Assembly (NCBI RefSeq): GCF_030625865.1
Contig: NZ_DAOUQB010000006.1
Span: 1 to 64,000, forward strand
Direction: 5' to 3'
Length of the DNA stretch: 64,000 nucleotides
DNA from: Anaerotignum sp.
GTDB lineage: Bacteria; Bacillota; Clostridia; Lachnospirales; Anaerotignaceae
The translations under genes were made by a program, and so were the position numbers. The notes under the pieces are model-generated. The model was not told the origin of the DNA, searched no databases, and saw only the letters and a program-made list of their open reading frames with translations. Position 1 is the first letter of the stretch, and each line of letters opens with the position of its first letter. Shown one piece after another: positions 44,004 through 53,653 of the stretch.

Positions 44004-44006
44004 GTG

Positions 44007-44297
44007 ATGTTCAGATTAAACCTTCAGTTCTTCGCGCATCATAAGGGCGGCGGTTCCACAAAGAATGGTCGTGATTCTAATGCGAAAAGACTTGGTGCAA
44101 AACGTGCAGATGGTCAGTTTGTATTGGCTGGCAATATCTTATACACACAGAGAGGCACAAAAATTCACCCCGGTATCAACGTTGGCAGAGGTGGTAATGA
44201 CACTTTATTTGCTTTGGTTGACGGCCGTGTGAAATATGAAAGAAAAGGTAGAGATAAAAAACAGGTTTCTGTTTACCCTATCGAAATCGCTGAATAA
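44007..44297 (+). CDS. rpmA: 50S ribosomal protein L27 with Prp-cleavable N-terminus
   Basis: 96 residues. The N-terminus [17 protein letters not shown] carries the Firmicute-specific extension; cleavage after the Phe-Ala (LQFFA) by Prp exposes the functional tail near the peptidyl transferase centre. ATG 44007 follows AGGAGG by eight bases; GTG 44004 is an in-frame alternative. A terminator follows nine bases after the stop. Confidence 0.97.
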   Translation: MFRLNLQFFAHHKGGGSTKNGRDSNAKRLGAKRADGQFVLAGNILYTQRGTKIHPGINVGRGGNDTLFALVDGRVKYERKGRDKKQVSVYPIEIAE

Positions 44298-44305
44298 GAA
44301 TTGCG

Positions 44306-44338
44306 AAGGCTTCAAATGATACCATTTGAAGCCTTTTT
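44306..44338 (+). terminator. Terminator of rpmA
   Basis: AAGGCTTCAAATG (44306-44318) and CATTTGAAGCCTT (44323-44335) pair perfectly, with T5 following. Confidence 0.95.
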
Positions 44339-44376
44339 CGTGAAAAGCAAAAAAATTTTGCTTTTGACGAAAAAGG
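44332..44376. repeat. Long palindrome overlapping the rpmA terminator
   Basis: Two arms of 21 bases, 44332-44352 and 44356-44376, are complementary except for one G-G pair: CCTTTTTCGT, then AAAAGCAAAA, loop AAA, and the reverse. The first arm shares the T run with the terminator, so the two hairpins compete for the same bases. Confidence 0.75.
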
Positions 44377-44404
44377 CGGAAGCTAGAAGTAGTGAAATAA
44401 AAAT

Positions 44405-44560
44405 TTTTGCATATAAAGTTTTGGTCAAGCCTTTTTAAAACTGCACGGCTCAAGACAGGGCGGCAGTAAACTTGCTAGCTTTTGCGAAGCAAAAGTGCTT
44501 GAACGGCTTGAAAGGGTTGGGGACAGTGTCCTACGACTCTGTGGTTTAAGGTAAATAAAA
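44405..44560. repeat. Structured intergenic repeat element, second member
   Basis: Contains AAAGTTTTGGTC (44415-44426), the hairpin CTTTTGCgaaGCAAAAG (44479-44495) followed by TGCTTGA, and GGACAGTGTCC. It shares these marks with the element at 36.1 kb in a loosely conserved order, one block inverted. No gene is evident. It separates the rpmA terminator from obg. Confidence 0.5.
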
Positions 44561-44569
44561 AAGAGGTGA

Positions 44570-45853
<1,284 letters not shown>

Positions 45854-45863
45854 AAGATTTGTA

Positions 45864-45902
45864 AACCCCTATGAGAAGAATCCCTCTCATAGGGGTTTTT
45901 TG
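45864..45902 (+). terminator. Terminator of obg
   Basis: AACCCCTATGAGA (45864-45876) pairs with TCTCATAGGGGTT (45885-45897), then T run. Confidence 0.95.
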
Positions 45903-46004
45903 TCGATAAAGTACGGAATGTTTTCAGAGAAAAATGCCTTATTTTTATACATTTTATAGAGAAAGCATATATAATTAAAGTATAAGAATAAGGAGTAGTT
46001 GCAG

Positions 46005-47702
46005 ATGAGAAGAAAACGATTCATTCTTATACTTTATGTGTCAGTAATAGTGGTGTTTACTTTGGTATGCGCTGATGGGGTGGGAATGTTGTATTATGGT
46101 ACAAGTCAACAACAACCCGGAAAAACGGCGGAAATAAATAAAGGTTGGACGCTGTTGCAGAATGAAACTTCACATCCTATTGAGAATTTACCGAAGGTAG
46201 TACAAGATACAGCAAACGGGGAGGTGATTACGCGCAAGTTACCTAAAAATTTAAATAACAACTCTGTTTTAGCTTTTCAAAATGGTTTTCAAGATGTACA
46301 AGTTAAAATTGACGGAGTGGAGCGTTATTCTTATAATGGGCAGTTGCCTAATATAGCGCGACAGATGAATACGAATTTTTTATGTATGGTTGCTCTGGAA
46401 AAAGAGGACAGCGGAAAAGCGATTACAATTTCTTTCCATTCTCCATTAAAAAGGGAGCGTATATATTTGCCTGGATTTTTTATCGGTACGGAAACGGGAA
46501 TATTTTTGCAGAATTTTCGTTCTGATGTATCTTCGTTGGTTTTTTCCGGAATTATGATTTTCTTTGCCATTTTGCTTTTCGCAATGTTTATTAGGGAGCA
46601 AGTTGGCAAGGGAGAAAATTTACCTATTTTGGCTCATTCGGCAATTTTAATGTCATTAAGTGGAATCTGGTCTATTTCCAATTCAGCGGCTGCACATATG
46701 TGCGTTCATAATGAGATGGTGTTGGCGTATCTCTCGTTTAATTCGTTTATGTTAATACCTGTTGCGGTACCTATTTTTTATTGTGATCTGTTGGGTGGAT
46801 ATAAGAAATTTTTGTATCAATTAGCATGGGTAGCCTCTATAAATTTTGTTTTACAGAATATATTTTACTTTTCCGGCAAGCTTCAATATATTGAGATGAT
46901 GCCTATTACATATATTGTCCTCTTGCTTTGTATTTTCGCGCTTATTGGCATTTCTTTCGGTGAGTTTACAAGGGGAACTTCATTTTATGTGGGAGGATTC
47001 TTGATCGCAACTGTCGTTTTTGGAGGATTTTATACGATAGACGTTTTTCGATTTTTCCATTATGCGTCCTTAGACAATGCAAAGTTTTTTCGTTATGGCG
47101 TTTTAGCTTTTATTGTTATCGTTTTCTGGATTTGTGCCAAAAGGGTGTTATGTTATGTTGAGGTGGAGGTTGAAAATCGAGTTTATAAAGAATTGGCACT
47201 AAGGGATGTATTAACCCATCTGCCAAACAGAGCCGCACTTGAAAAACGAATTGAAAGCTTAGAGGAAAATGAGACGGTTTGCAGCACGTTAACTGTGATA
47301 TTAATGGATGTGAATGGACTAAAACCTGTAAATGACAGAGGAGGACATGGCGCTGGGGATCGGCTTTTATGTGAGGCTGCAAAAAGCATTAAGGATGCTT
47401 TTCCGGAAGAAAAGGACGCCTGGTATCGTTTAGGCGGGGACGAATTTGTGGTATTGATGACTGAAACCGAACTTAGCAATGAGGAGTGTGAGCAAAGATT
47501 GCTAAAAGCTACGGAGAAATGGAAGAATCATGAGCATGGGCCTGTTTCCATTTCTTGTGGAAGTAAAACGGTGAAAAATTTAAAAATAACAAAAGAAGTT
47601 GTTCAGCATTTAATGCAAGAGGCCGATCAAATGATGTATAAAAATAAACTTCAGTATTATCAGAAAAAAATAAACAAAAGGAATTCCCAAGAAACCGTTT
47701 AA
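46005..47702 (+). CDS. Membrane-bound diguanylate cyclase (GGDEF)
   Basis: 565 residues. One N-terminal membrane segment, an extracellular domain of about 150 residues resembling the 7TMR-DISM sensor part, then about seven membrane helices (about 175-385) and a C-terminal GGDEF domain with LTHLPNRAALEKRI, MDVNGLKPVND and the intact active site RLGGDEF. It should make cyclic di-GMP from two GTP in response to an external signal. The RxxD inhibitory site ahead of GGDEF is not conserved (EEKD). No EAL domain. ATG 46005 follows AGGAG by nine bases; TTG 45999 is also in frame. Confidence 0.88.
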   Translation: MRRKRFILILYVSVIVVFTLVCADGVGMLYYGTSQQQPGKTAEINKGWTLLQNETSHPIENLPKVVQDTANGEVITRKLPKNLNNNSVLAFQNGFQDVQVKIDGVERYSYNGQLPNIARQMNTNFLCMVALEKEDSGKAITISFHSPLKRERIYLPGFFIGTETGIFLQNFRSDVSSLVFSGIMIFFAILLFAMFIREQVGKGENLPILAHSAILMSLSGIWSISNSAAAHMCVHNEMVLAYLSFNSFMLIPVAVPIFYCDLLGGYKKFLYQLAWVASINFVLQNIFYFSGKLQYIEMMPITYIVLLLCIFALIGISFGEFTRGTSFYVGGFLIATVVFGGFYTIDVFRFFHYASLDNAKFFRYGVLAFIVIVFWICAKRVLCYVEVEVENRVYKELALRDVLTHLPNRAALEKRIESLEENETVCSTLTVILMDVNGLKPVNDRGGHGAGDRLLCEAAKSIKDAFPEEKDAWYRLGGDEFVVLMTETELSNEECEQRLLKATEKWKNHEHGPVSISCGSKTVKNLKITKEVVQHLMQEADQMMYKNKLQYYQKKINKRNSQETV

Positions 47703-47723
47703 GAGTATCTCTTAAACGGTTTC
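47691..47723 (+). terminator. Hairpin overlapping the end of the diguanylate cyclase gene
   Basis: GAAACCGTTTAAGAG (47691-47705) and CTCTTAAACGGTTTC (47709-47723) are perfect complements; the stop codon is inside the stem and only a short T stretch follows, so it may act as a weak terminator or as a 3' stabiliser. Confidence 0.6.
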
Positions 47724-47844
47724 TTACGGCGATGGGGGTGTTTTGAAAATTTTTTATAGCTGAAAATTAATTTTCAGGCAAGTCACTGCTTATTTTTCCT
47801 TCTTTGGGAAAGAATAATCCAAAAGAAGAATTTGAGGTGATGAA

Positions 47845-49104
47845 ATGAACTCCTTGGAAAGAAAGATGCCAAGATGCAGAATTTACTGGCTGGATGGAGA
47901 AAAGTTTAAAACAAATTTATTTGTGCTATTTTTTGAGCTGCCGTTGAAGCGTGAAACGGCTACGCAAACGGCACTATTGGCAGAGGTGTTAAAAGAGGGG
48001 TGTAAGGTTTATCCCGATGCCCGAGCCATCGCTATGGCGGCAGAGGAATTATATGGTGCTTTATGGGATATTTCAATTGTAAAAAAAGGCGATAAACAGT
48101 TATTACTATTTTCTTTAGAAACGGCAAAGGCGGTGGAGGTAGAGGATGCCATGGCATTTTTAAAAGCCTTATTTGCAGAGCCGTTGACCAAGGACGATGC
48201 TTTTTTGGAAGATGTTGTGAAACGTCGTAAAGAAATTTTGGCTAAAAGATTGGCTTCCTTAAAGGATGACAAACGGGGGTATGCCCAAAAACGGTGTTTA
48301 GAGGAAGCGGCAAAGGGCACACCTATGGAGATTTCTGCCGATGGATATGCAGAAGATTTGGATCAGATCGACGGAAAGACGTTGTATAAGCATTATCGTA
48401 ATATATTTGGCCAGGGTACGGTAAAGGTGTTCTTCTGTGGAGACGAGGGCGAGAAAAGAAAACTAACGGCGTTTCGGAAAATTTTTCGGGGCGAGGCATC
48501 TTTGGCAGACTTAGAGGATAGGAAGGCGCTACCTAAGCAGGAGCCGGTTTTCATAAAAGAAAATACGCCGATGGAGCAGGCTAGGCTATTGTTGGCTTTT
48601 GATACGAAAGCCGAATGGGGCAAACGAAGTTATGCCGCAATGCTGGTTCTAAATCAGCTTTTTGGCGGGGACCCGGATTCTTTGCTTTTTCAAAACTTAC
48701 GGGAGAGAGATGGTCTTTGTTATGACATAAAATCCTATATTTATCCATTGACAGGGCTTTTGTTTGTACAGACCGGGATAAAAGCGGAGAATGCAAAAGA
48801 AGCCGCAGTGGGAATTTTGAAGGCACTGGAAGAACTGGAAGAGGATTCGGTGGATGAGAAAAAATTGGAGCAGGCCAAAAACGGATTGTTACGGCAATAC
48901 AATACCATTGCCGATCAGCCATGGGGGATGGTTGACTTTTCTGTAGAACAGGTTTTGGCAGAAGGCGAACGTGGATTGAATCCTTTTTTACGGCAAATTC
49001 AATGTGTAACGGCAGAAGATGTCATCCGCATGGCAAGCAGAGCCAAATTAAGAACCATTTATTTATTAAGCGGTAAGGAGGCAGATAAAAATGCAGGAAA
49101 GTGA
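47845..49104 (+). CDS. yfmF: M16-family peptidase-like protein, YfmF type
   Basis: 419 residues with the two-domain M16 fold, but without the zinc motif HxxEH, as in YfmF. In Bacillus YfmF and YfmH are linked to the 5-aminopentanol modification of elongation factor P. Visible marks are EELYGALWDIS near residue 68 and the FGGDPDSLLFQNLRERDGLCYDI segment split over residues 274-296. It overlaps the active partner by 14 bases, so the two are expected in one complex. Confidence 0.85.
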   Translation: MNSLERKMPRCRIYWLDGEKFKTNLFVLFFELPLKRETATQTALLAEVLKEGCKVYPDARAIAMAAEELYGALWDISIVKKGDKQLLLFSLETAKAVEVEDAMAFLKALFAEPLTKDDAFLEDVVKRRKEILAKRLASLKDDKRGYAQKRCLEEAAKGTPMEISADGYAEDLDQIDGKTLYKHYRNIFGQGTVKVFFCGDEGEKRKLTAFRKIFRGEASLADLEDRKALPKQEPVFIKENTPMEQARLLLAFDTKAEWGKRSYAAMLVLNQLFGGDPDSLLFQNLRERDGLCYDIKSYIYPLTGLLFVQTGIKAENAKEAAVGILKALEELEEDSVDEKKLEQAKNGLLRQYNTIADQPWGMVDFSVEQVLAEGERGLNPFLRQIQCVTAEDVIRMASRAKLRTIYLLSGKEADKNAGK

Positions 49105-50338
49105 TGCAAATAAAAACGGAACCATGTGGCGTAAACTACCATCAGGATTGGACTGCTATTTTATCCCTATGCCAAATTATGAAGAAAAAATGGCGGCAAT
49201 TGTGGTGAAAGCTGGATCCAATTTTTTGGCATGTAACCATAGTAAAGAGGAAAGGCCTTTGCAATTTCCCCAAGGAACGGCACATTTTATTGAACACAGG
49301 CTTTTTCGGCAAAGATGGGGGGATGCTTTTATTGCATTCAGCAAGCAAGGGGCTTCTGCCAATGCGTTTACCGATTCGGAAAAAACAGTATATTACTTTA
49401 GTTGTCAGGATAATTTTTTTGAAAACTTACGCCTGCTTTTAAGCTTTGTACAAAATCCTTATTTTCTGGAAGAAGAAACAGAACAGGAAAAGAGTATTAT
49501 TCAAAACGAAATTACCATGTATGACGATAATCCGGATTGGCGGGTATATTATCAGTTGCTGCAAGCCATGTATCATAACCACCCCGTCAGAAACCCCATT
49601 GCGGGAGATCATAATGCCTTGGAGAAAATTGATGATAAGGTGCTTCAGCTAGCATACGATTGTATGTATACACCAGACCGTTTTAGCTTAATTTGTGCCG
49701 GAGATATTTCCCCACGGAAAATCATAGAAGCTGCCTGCATGATAAAAAAGAGAAAAAGTGGGGAAAAACCTCTTTTTGAACGGGAACCCGAAGGAGTTAA
49801 GGAAAGCTATGGGGAAGGAAAACTTGGCGTTAGCCGTCCAATTTTTCAAATGGGATTTAAAATGGCACCGGTAGAAGAGGAGCCTCTGCGTCAACGTATT
49901 TTAATGGGCATATTAATGGATGTTTTAGCGGGAGAAACCAGTGTATTTTATCAAGAGGCGTATTCCAAAAACTATTTAGATGAGCCTTTGGGTAGTGCAT
50001 ACTTTAGTGGAACGGGATATGCATTTTGTGCTTTTTCGGGATCTGGAGAACATGGAAAAGAAGTGAGTGAGCTTCTTTTACAGCATCTGGATCGTTTACG
50101 CACCCAAGGCGTGAGGGATGAGGATTTCCGTAGAATACACAAAAAACAAATTGGCCGTTTTATCCGAAAAAGCCAATCGGTTTCAGGAATGGTCCTTAGT
50201 CAAATTGAATGGGCTATGGATGATATGCCTGCCGGTGAAGTGTTTCACTTAATCAAGACGGTGAAGAAAAGCGAGATTGAAAAGCTTTTAAACAAAGAAT
50301 TTGAAAAGGACAAAATGGTACTTTCGGTGATAAGATAA
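49091..50338 (+). CDS. yfmH: M16-family zinc peptidase, YfmH type
   Basis: 415 residues. The inverted zinc motif HFIEH lies near residue 66 with the distal Glu in IIQNEI about 75 residues on, so this partner is catalytically competent. FTDSEKTVYYFS and the central VYYQLLQAMYHNHP match the YfmH group. With YfmF it forms the pair that in Bacillus acts in elongation factor P modification. GTAAGGAGG lies ahead of ATG 49091 within the yfmF end; 14-base overlap. A terminator follows. Confidence 0.88.
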   Translation: MQESDANKNGTMWRKLPSGLDCYFIPMPNYEEKMAAIVVKAGSNFLACNHSKEERPLQFPQGTAHFIEHRLFRQRWGDAFIAFSKQGASANAFTDSEKTVYYFSCQDNFFENLRLLLSFVQNPYFLEEETEQEKSIIQNEITMYDDNPDWRVYYQLLQAMYHNHPVRNPIAGDHNALEKIDDKVLQLAYDCMYTPDRFSLICAGDISPRKIIEAACMIKKRKSGEKPLFEREPEGVKESYGEGKLGVSRPIFQMGFKMAPVEEEPLRQRILMGILMDVLAGETSVFYQEAYSKNYLDEPLGSAYFSGTGYAFCAFSGSGEHGKEVSELLLQHLDRLRTQGVRDEDFRRIHKKQIGRFIRKSQSVSGMVLSQIEWAMDDMPAGEVFHLIKTVKKSEIEKLLNKEFEKDKMVLSVIR

Positions 50339-50351
50339 TGAATCAAAACAA

Positions 50352-50383
50352 AAAACACAGAATCTAAAGTTTCTGTGTTTTTT
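50352..50383 (+). terminator. Terminator of yfmF-yfmH
   Basis: AAAACACAGAA (50352-50362) and TTCTGTGTTTT (50371-50381) pair perfectly, with T run. The rest of the gap to lgt holds the promoter at 50501-50529 and no gene I can support. Confidence 0.88.
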
Positions 50384-50500
50384 ACTGGTGAAAAGACTAG
50401 TTTTTTTGATATAAGGCTTATATGTAAGAGAGATATCAAAAAAATCATGATGAAGAAATGTTTTTTGGTGTAGCAGAAGGGGTTTTTCCGCAAGAATTCA

Positions 50501-50529
50501 TTGAGTTACCAGCTTTGTTGTGGTATGAT
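50501..50529 (+). promoter_or_regulatory. Probable promoter of lgt
   Basis: TTGAGT (50501-50506), 17 nt, TATGAT (50524-50529). Confidence 0.6.
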
Positions 50530-50682
50530 TTTTTTTAAACAGATAAAAGGGTAATTCATTTATAAGAAAACACAATTCATGATAAAACTGAAAATTGGTT
50601 AGAATACGATAATACGCTTTTGTTTTGAAAAATCAAATTTTGGTATTTTATATGAACTAGCAGGAGAAAGGTAGGTTGGCTT

Positions 50683-51588
50683 ATGCCTGAAATATGGTTT
50701 CCCAATTTAGGGATAGAAATAAATCATTTAAGCAGAGTGGCATTTACAGTGTTTGGCAAAGAAGTATATTGGTATGGAATTTTTATTGGGACAGGGGTTT
50801 TGCTTGCGCTGATCTTAGCCATGAAGGAGGCAAAAAGAACAGGTCAGAATCCGGATACTTTTTTGGATTTTGCCCTATATGCGTTGATTTTTTCAATTAT
50901 TGGCGCAAGGTTATATTATGTTGCCTTTTCATGGGATAATTACAACCAGGATCTGATAAAAATTTTTGCCATTCGTGAAGGTGGGCTTGCCATTTACGGC
51001 GGTGTCATCGGTGGCGTTTTAACTGCTTTGGTATACTGCAAAATAAAAAAATTGAATTTTTGGCAGTTGGCAGACACTGCTGCCCCCAGCTTGGTTTTGG
51101 GGCAGATATTAGGCCGTTGGGGCAATTTTTTTAACAGAGAGGCATTTGGCGATTTTACGAATAATTTGTTTGCCATGCGTTATCAGCTTTCGCAGGTTCG
51201 TCTTGGGGATATTTCCGAGAAAACACTGAGTCAGCTTCAAATGGTTAATGGTGTTGAGTACATTCAGGTTCACCCTACCTTTTTATATGAATCCCTTTGG
51301 AATATTGGGGTGTTTGCCCTATTAATTTTTGTTAGCCGCAGAAAGAAATTTCACGGACAAATTGCAGGGCTTTACTTCCTTGGCTATGGACTGGGTAGAG
51401 TTTGGATTGAAGGCTTGCGGACAGATCAATTGAGATTAGGGGGATTTGCAGTTTCTCAAGTCCTTTCTGCAGTATTGATTGTTGCGGCAGCGGTATTTTT
51501 AGTTTGGAAGAACAAACAGGAAAAACTTATTCCTGCGACCCCTGGGGTAGAAATGCCCTCGGTGAAGGAAGAAGAAAAACAAGATTAA
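50683..51588 (+). CDS. lgt: Prolipoprotein diacylglyceryl transferase
   Basis: 301 residues with seven membrane helices. The signature region is GRWGNFFNREAFG near residue 145; GGLAIYGGVIGG near 105 and YESLWN are also typical. It attaches diacylglycerol to the lipobox Cys of prolipoproteins, including the three predicted lipoproteins of this window. AGGAGAAAGG precedes ATG 50683. The C-terminal tail is charged and cytoplasmic. Confidence 0.97.
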   Translation: MPEIWFPNLGIEINHLSRVAFTVFGKEVYWYGIFIGTGVLLALILAMKEAKRTGQNPDTFLDFALYALIFSIIGARLYYVAFSWDNYNQDLIKIFAIREGGLAIYGGVIGGVLTALVYCKIKKLNFWQLADTAAPSLVLGQILGRWGNFFNREAFGDFTNNLFAMRYQLSQVRLGDISEKTLSQLQMVNGVEYIQVHPTFLYESLWNIGVFALLIFVSRRKKFHGQIAGLYFLGYGLGRVWIEGLRTDQLRLGGFAVSQVLSAVLIVAAAVFLVWKNKQEKLIPATPGVEMPSVKEEEKQD

Positions 51589-51652
51589 GTATGTTCAACT
51601 TATGCCTCTGTCATTTTTGGCAGAGGCAATGCTACATATTGGAGGAAAAGAT

Positions 51653-53563
51653 ATGGTTTTATTAACGGCCGAGCAAATACGGAAAAGCTACGGAACAAGG
51701 GTTATTTTTGATGATATTTCATTTAGTATCCATGAAGGAGATAAAATTGGTTTGATCGGTGTAAATGGTGCGGGAAAATCCACGCTTTTGAAAATAGTGG
51801 CGGGCGTTGGCCATGCAGACAGCGGTGAAATGATTACCATGAATGGGATAAGAATGGCATATCTTTCTCAAAATCCGGAATTTACAGTGGGAACGACGGT
51901 ATTACAACAGGTTTTTGCAGGGGATAATCCAAAGCTGTCTTTGGTAAGGGATTATGAAGAGACCATGGAACAATTAAGTAAGAATCCCGGTGACGAAAAA
52001 CTCATTGCATTAGCGGCAAGGCTGGCGGAAGAAATGGATAAAACAGAAGCCTGGTCTTTGGAAAGTGAAGCAAAAAATATTCTTACTCGTCTTGGAATTT
52101 GCGACTTTGGGCAGATAGTAGATACTCTTTCGGGGGGACAAAAGAAAAGAGTGGCTTTGGCAGGAGCACTCATTGCCCCTGTGGATCTTTTGATATTAGA
52201 CGAGCCAACCAACCACATTGATCATGATACGGTTGAGTGGTTGGAGAAGCATCTTGAAAAATATTCCAAAGCGTTGCTTATGGTTACCCACGATAGATAT
52301 TTTCTGGATCGTGTTGCCAACAGAACCTTAGAACTGGAAAAAGGGAAGATTTATTCCTATCAAGCAAATTATACAAAATTTTTAGAGATGAAGGCAGAGC
52401 GTGAAGAACTTGAGGCAGCAGGAGAAAGAAAACGTCAAAACTTTTTGCGCACGGAATTGGAATGGGTACGTCGTGGTGCCCAAGCAAGATCAACAAAGCA
52501 AAAAGCAAGGCTCCAGCGTTTTGAGGAAGTAGCATCCCAAAAAGCACCTGAGGAAAAGCAAAATGTAGAGCTTTCTTCTGTGGGGAGCCGTTTAGGCAAA
52601 AAGACCATTGAATTGGAAAACGTTTATAAATCTTATGATGGGAAAGAATATATTAAAGATTTCAGTTATATTGTATTGCGGCATGACCGCATTGGCATCA
52701 CCGGGGATAACGGCTGCGGCAAGACAACATTATTAAAGATTATGACGGGAAAATTACAACCAGACAGGGGAATGGTTCACTTTGGTGAAACGGTTAAAAT
52801 TGGTGTATTCTCCCAAGAAAATGAAGAAATGGACGAAAGCATAAAAGTGTTGGATTATATTCGGGAAACTGCGGAGTATATCCAGACGGGAGATGGAAGA
52901 ATCAGTGCATCCCAAATGCTTGAAAAATTTTTATTCCCTGTGGACATGCAAAGAGGTCCCATTTCCATGCTATCCGGTGGGGAGAAAAGAAGGCTCTACT
53001 TGGCAAAAGTTTTAATGAGTGCACCTAATATCCTTTTCCTGGACGAGCCTACCAATGACTTGGATTTGGAAACGCTGATGATTTTAGAGGACTATTTGGA
53101 AGGCTTTCAAGGGGCTGTCATAGCCGTTTCCCATGATAGGTATTTTTTGGACAAGACTGTGAATCGTATTTTTGCTTTTCTGGGGAAAGGTAGAATAAAA
53201 CAATACGAGGGGGGTTATACAGACTACAAGACTGCCAGGGAAAAAGAATCACCCGCCAAAGAAGTAGCAAAGCCGCAAAAAACAGAAGCTGTAAAAGAGA
53301 AAGGCTCTGCTCTTATTACAAAAATGAGTTATAAGGATCAGCGTGAGTATGATACCATTGGGGATGAAATTGCAAAATTAGAAGAAAAAGTGGGGCAGAT
53401 TAACCAGGCAATGGAGTCTTGCACCACGGATTACACAGAACTGCAACGCCTTTCTCAAGAGAAAGAAACATTGGAAAGTAAACTGGAAAGCAGAATGGAG
53501 CGTTGGATGGAATTAATGGAATTGGCGGAGGAAATTGAGAAAAACCGCTTAGAACGGGGCTGA
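51653..53563 (+). CDS. ABC-F family ATPase (ribosome-associated type)
   Basis: 636 residues: two ABC domains in one chain and no membrane segments, with Walker A GVNGAGKST and GDNGCGKTT, signatures LSGGQKKR and LSGGEKRR, and Walker B ILDEPTNH and FLDEPTND. The linker between the domains is rich in Arg/Lys (about 245-300) and a C-terminal coiled coil (about 555-636) follows, as in the Uup/YdiF group. ABC-F proteins act on the ribosome during translation stalls, some giving antibiotic resistance. ATG 51653 follows GGAGG. A GCCTCTG/CAGAGGC hairpin without T run lies at 51604-51627 in its leader. Confidence 0.92.
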   Translation: MVLLTAEQIRKSYGTRVIFDDISFSIHEGDKIGLIGVNGAGKSTLLKIVAGVGHADSGEMITMNGIRMAYLSQNPEFTVGTTVLQQVFAGDNPKLSLVRDYEETMEQLSKNPGDEKLIALAARLAEEMDKTEAWSLESEAKNILTRLGICDFGQIVDTLSGGQKKRVALAGALIAPVDLLILDEPTNHIDHDTVEWLEKHLEKYSKALLMVTHDRYFLDRVANRTLELEKGKIYSYQANYTKFLEMKAEREELEAAGERKRQNFLRTELEWVRRGAQARSTKQKARLQRFEEVASQKAPEEKQNVELSSVGSRLGKKTIELENVYKSYDGKEYIKDFSYIVLRHDRIGITGDNGCGKTTLLKIMTGKLQPDRGMVHFGETVKIGVFSQENEEMDESIKVLDYIRETAEYIQTGDGRISASQMLEKFLFPVDMQRGPISMLSGGEKRRLYLAKVLMSAPNILFLDEPTNDLDLETLMILEDYLEGFQGAVIAVSHDRYFLDKTVNRIFAFLGKGRIKQYEGGYTDYKTAREKESPAKEVAKPQKTEAVKEKGSALITKMSYKDQREYDTIGDEIAKLEEKVGQINQAMESCTTDYTELQRLSQEKETLESKLESRMERWMELMELAEEIEKNRLERG

Positions 53564-53653
53564 TTTTTCATTTTTTCTGGACGCAATAAAGCTTTTATGA
53601 TATCTTGAATTTATATGATTAGAGATATGTTTTAGAAATGGAGAGTGATTTTA

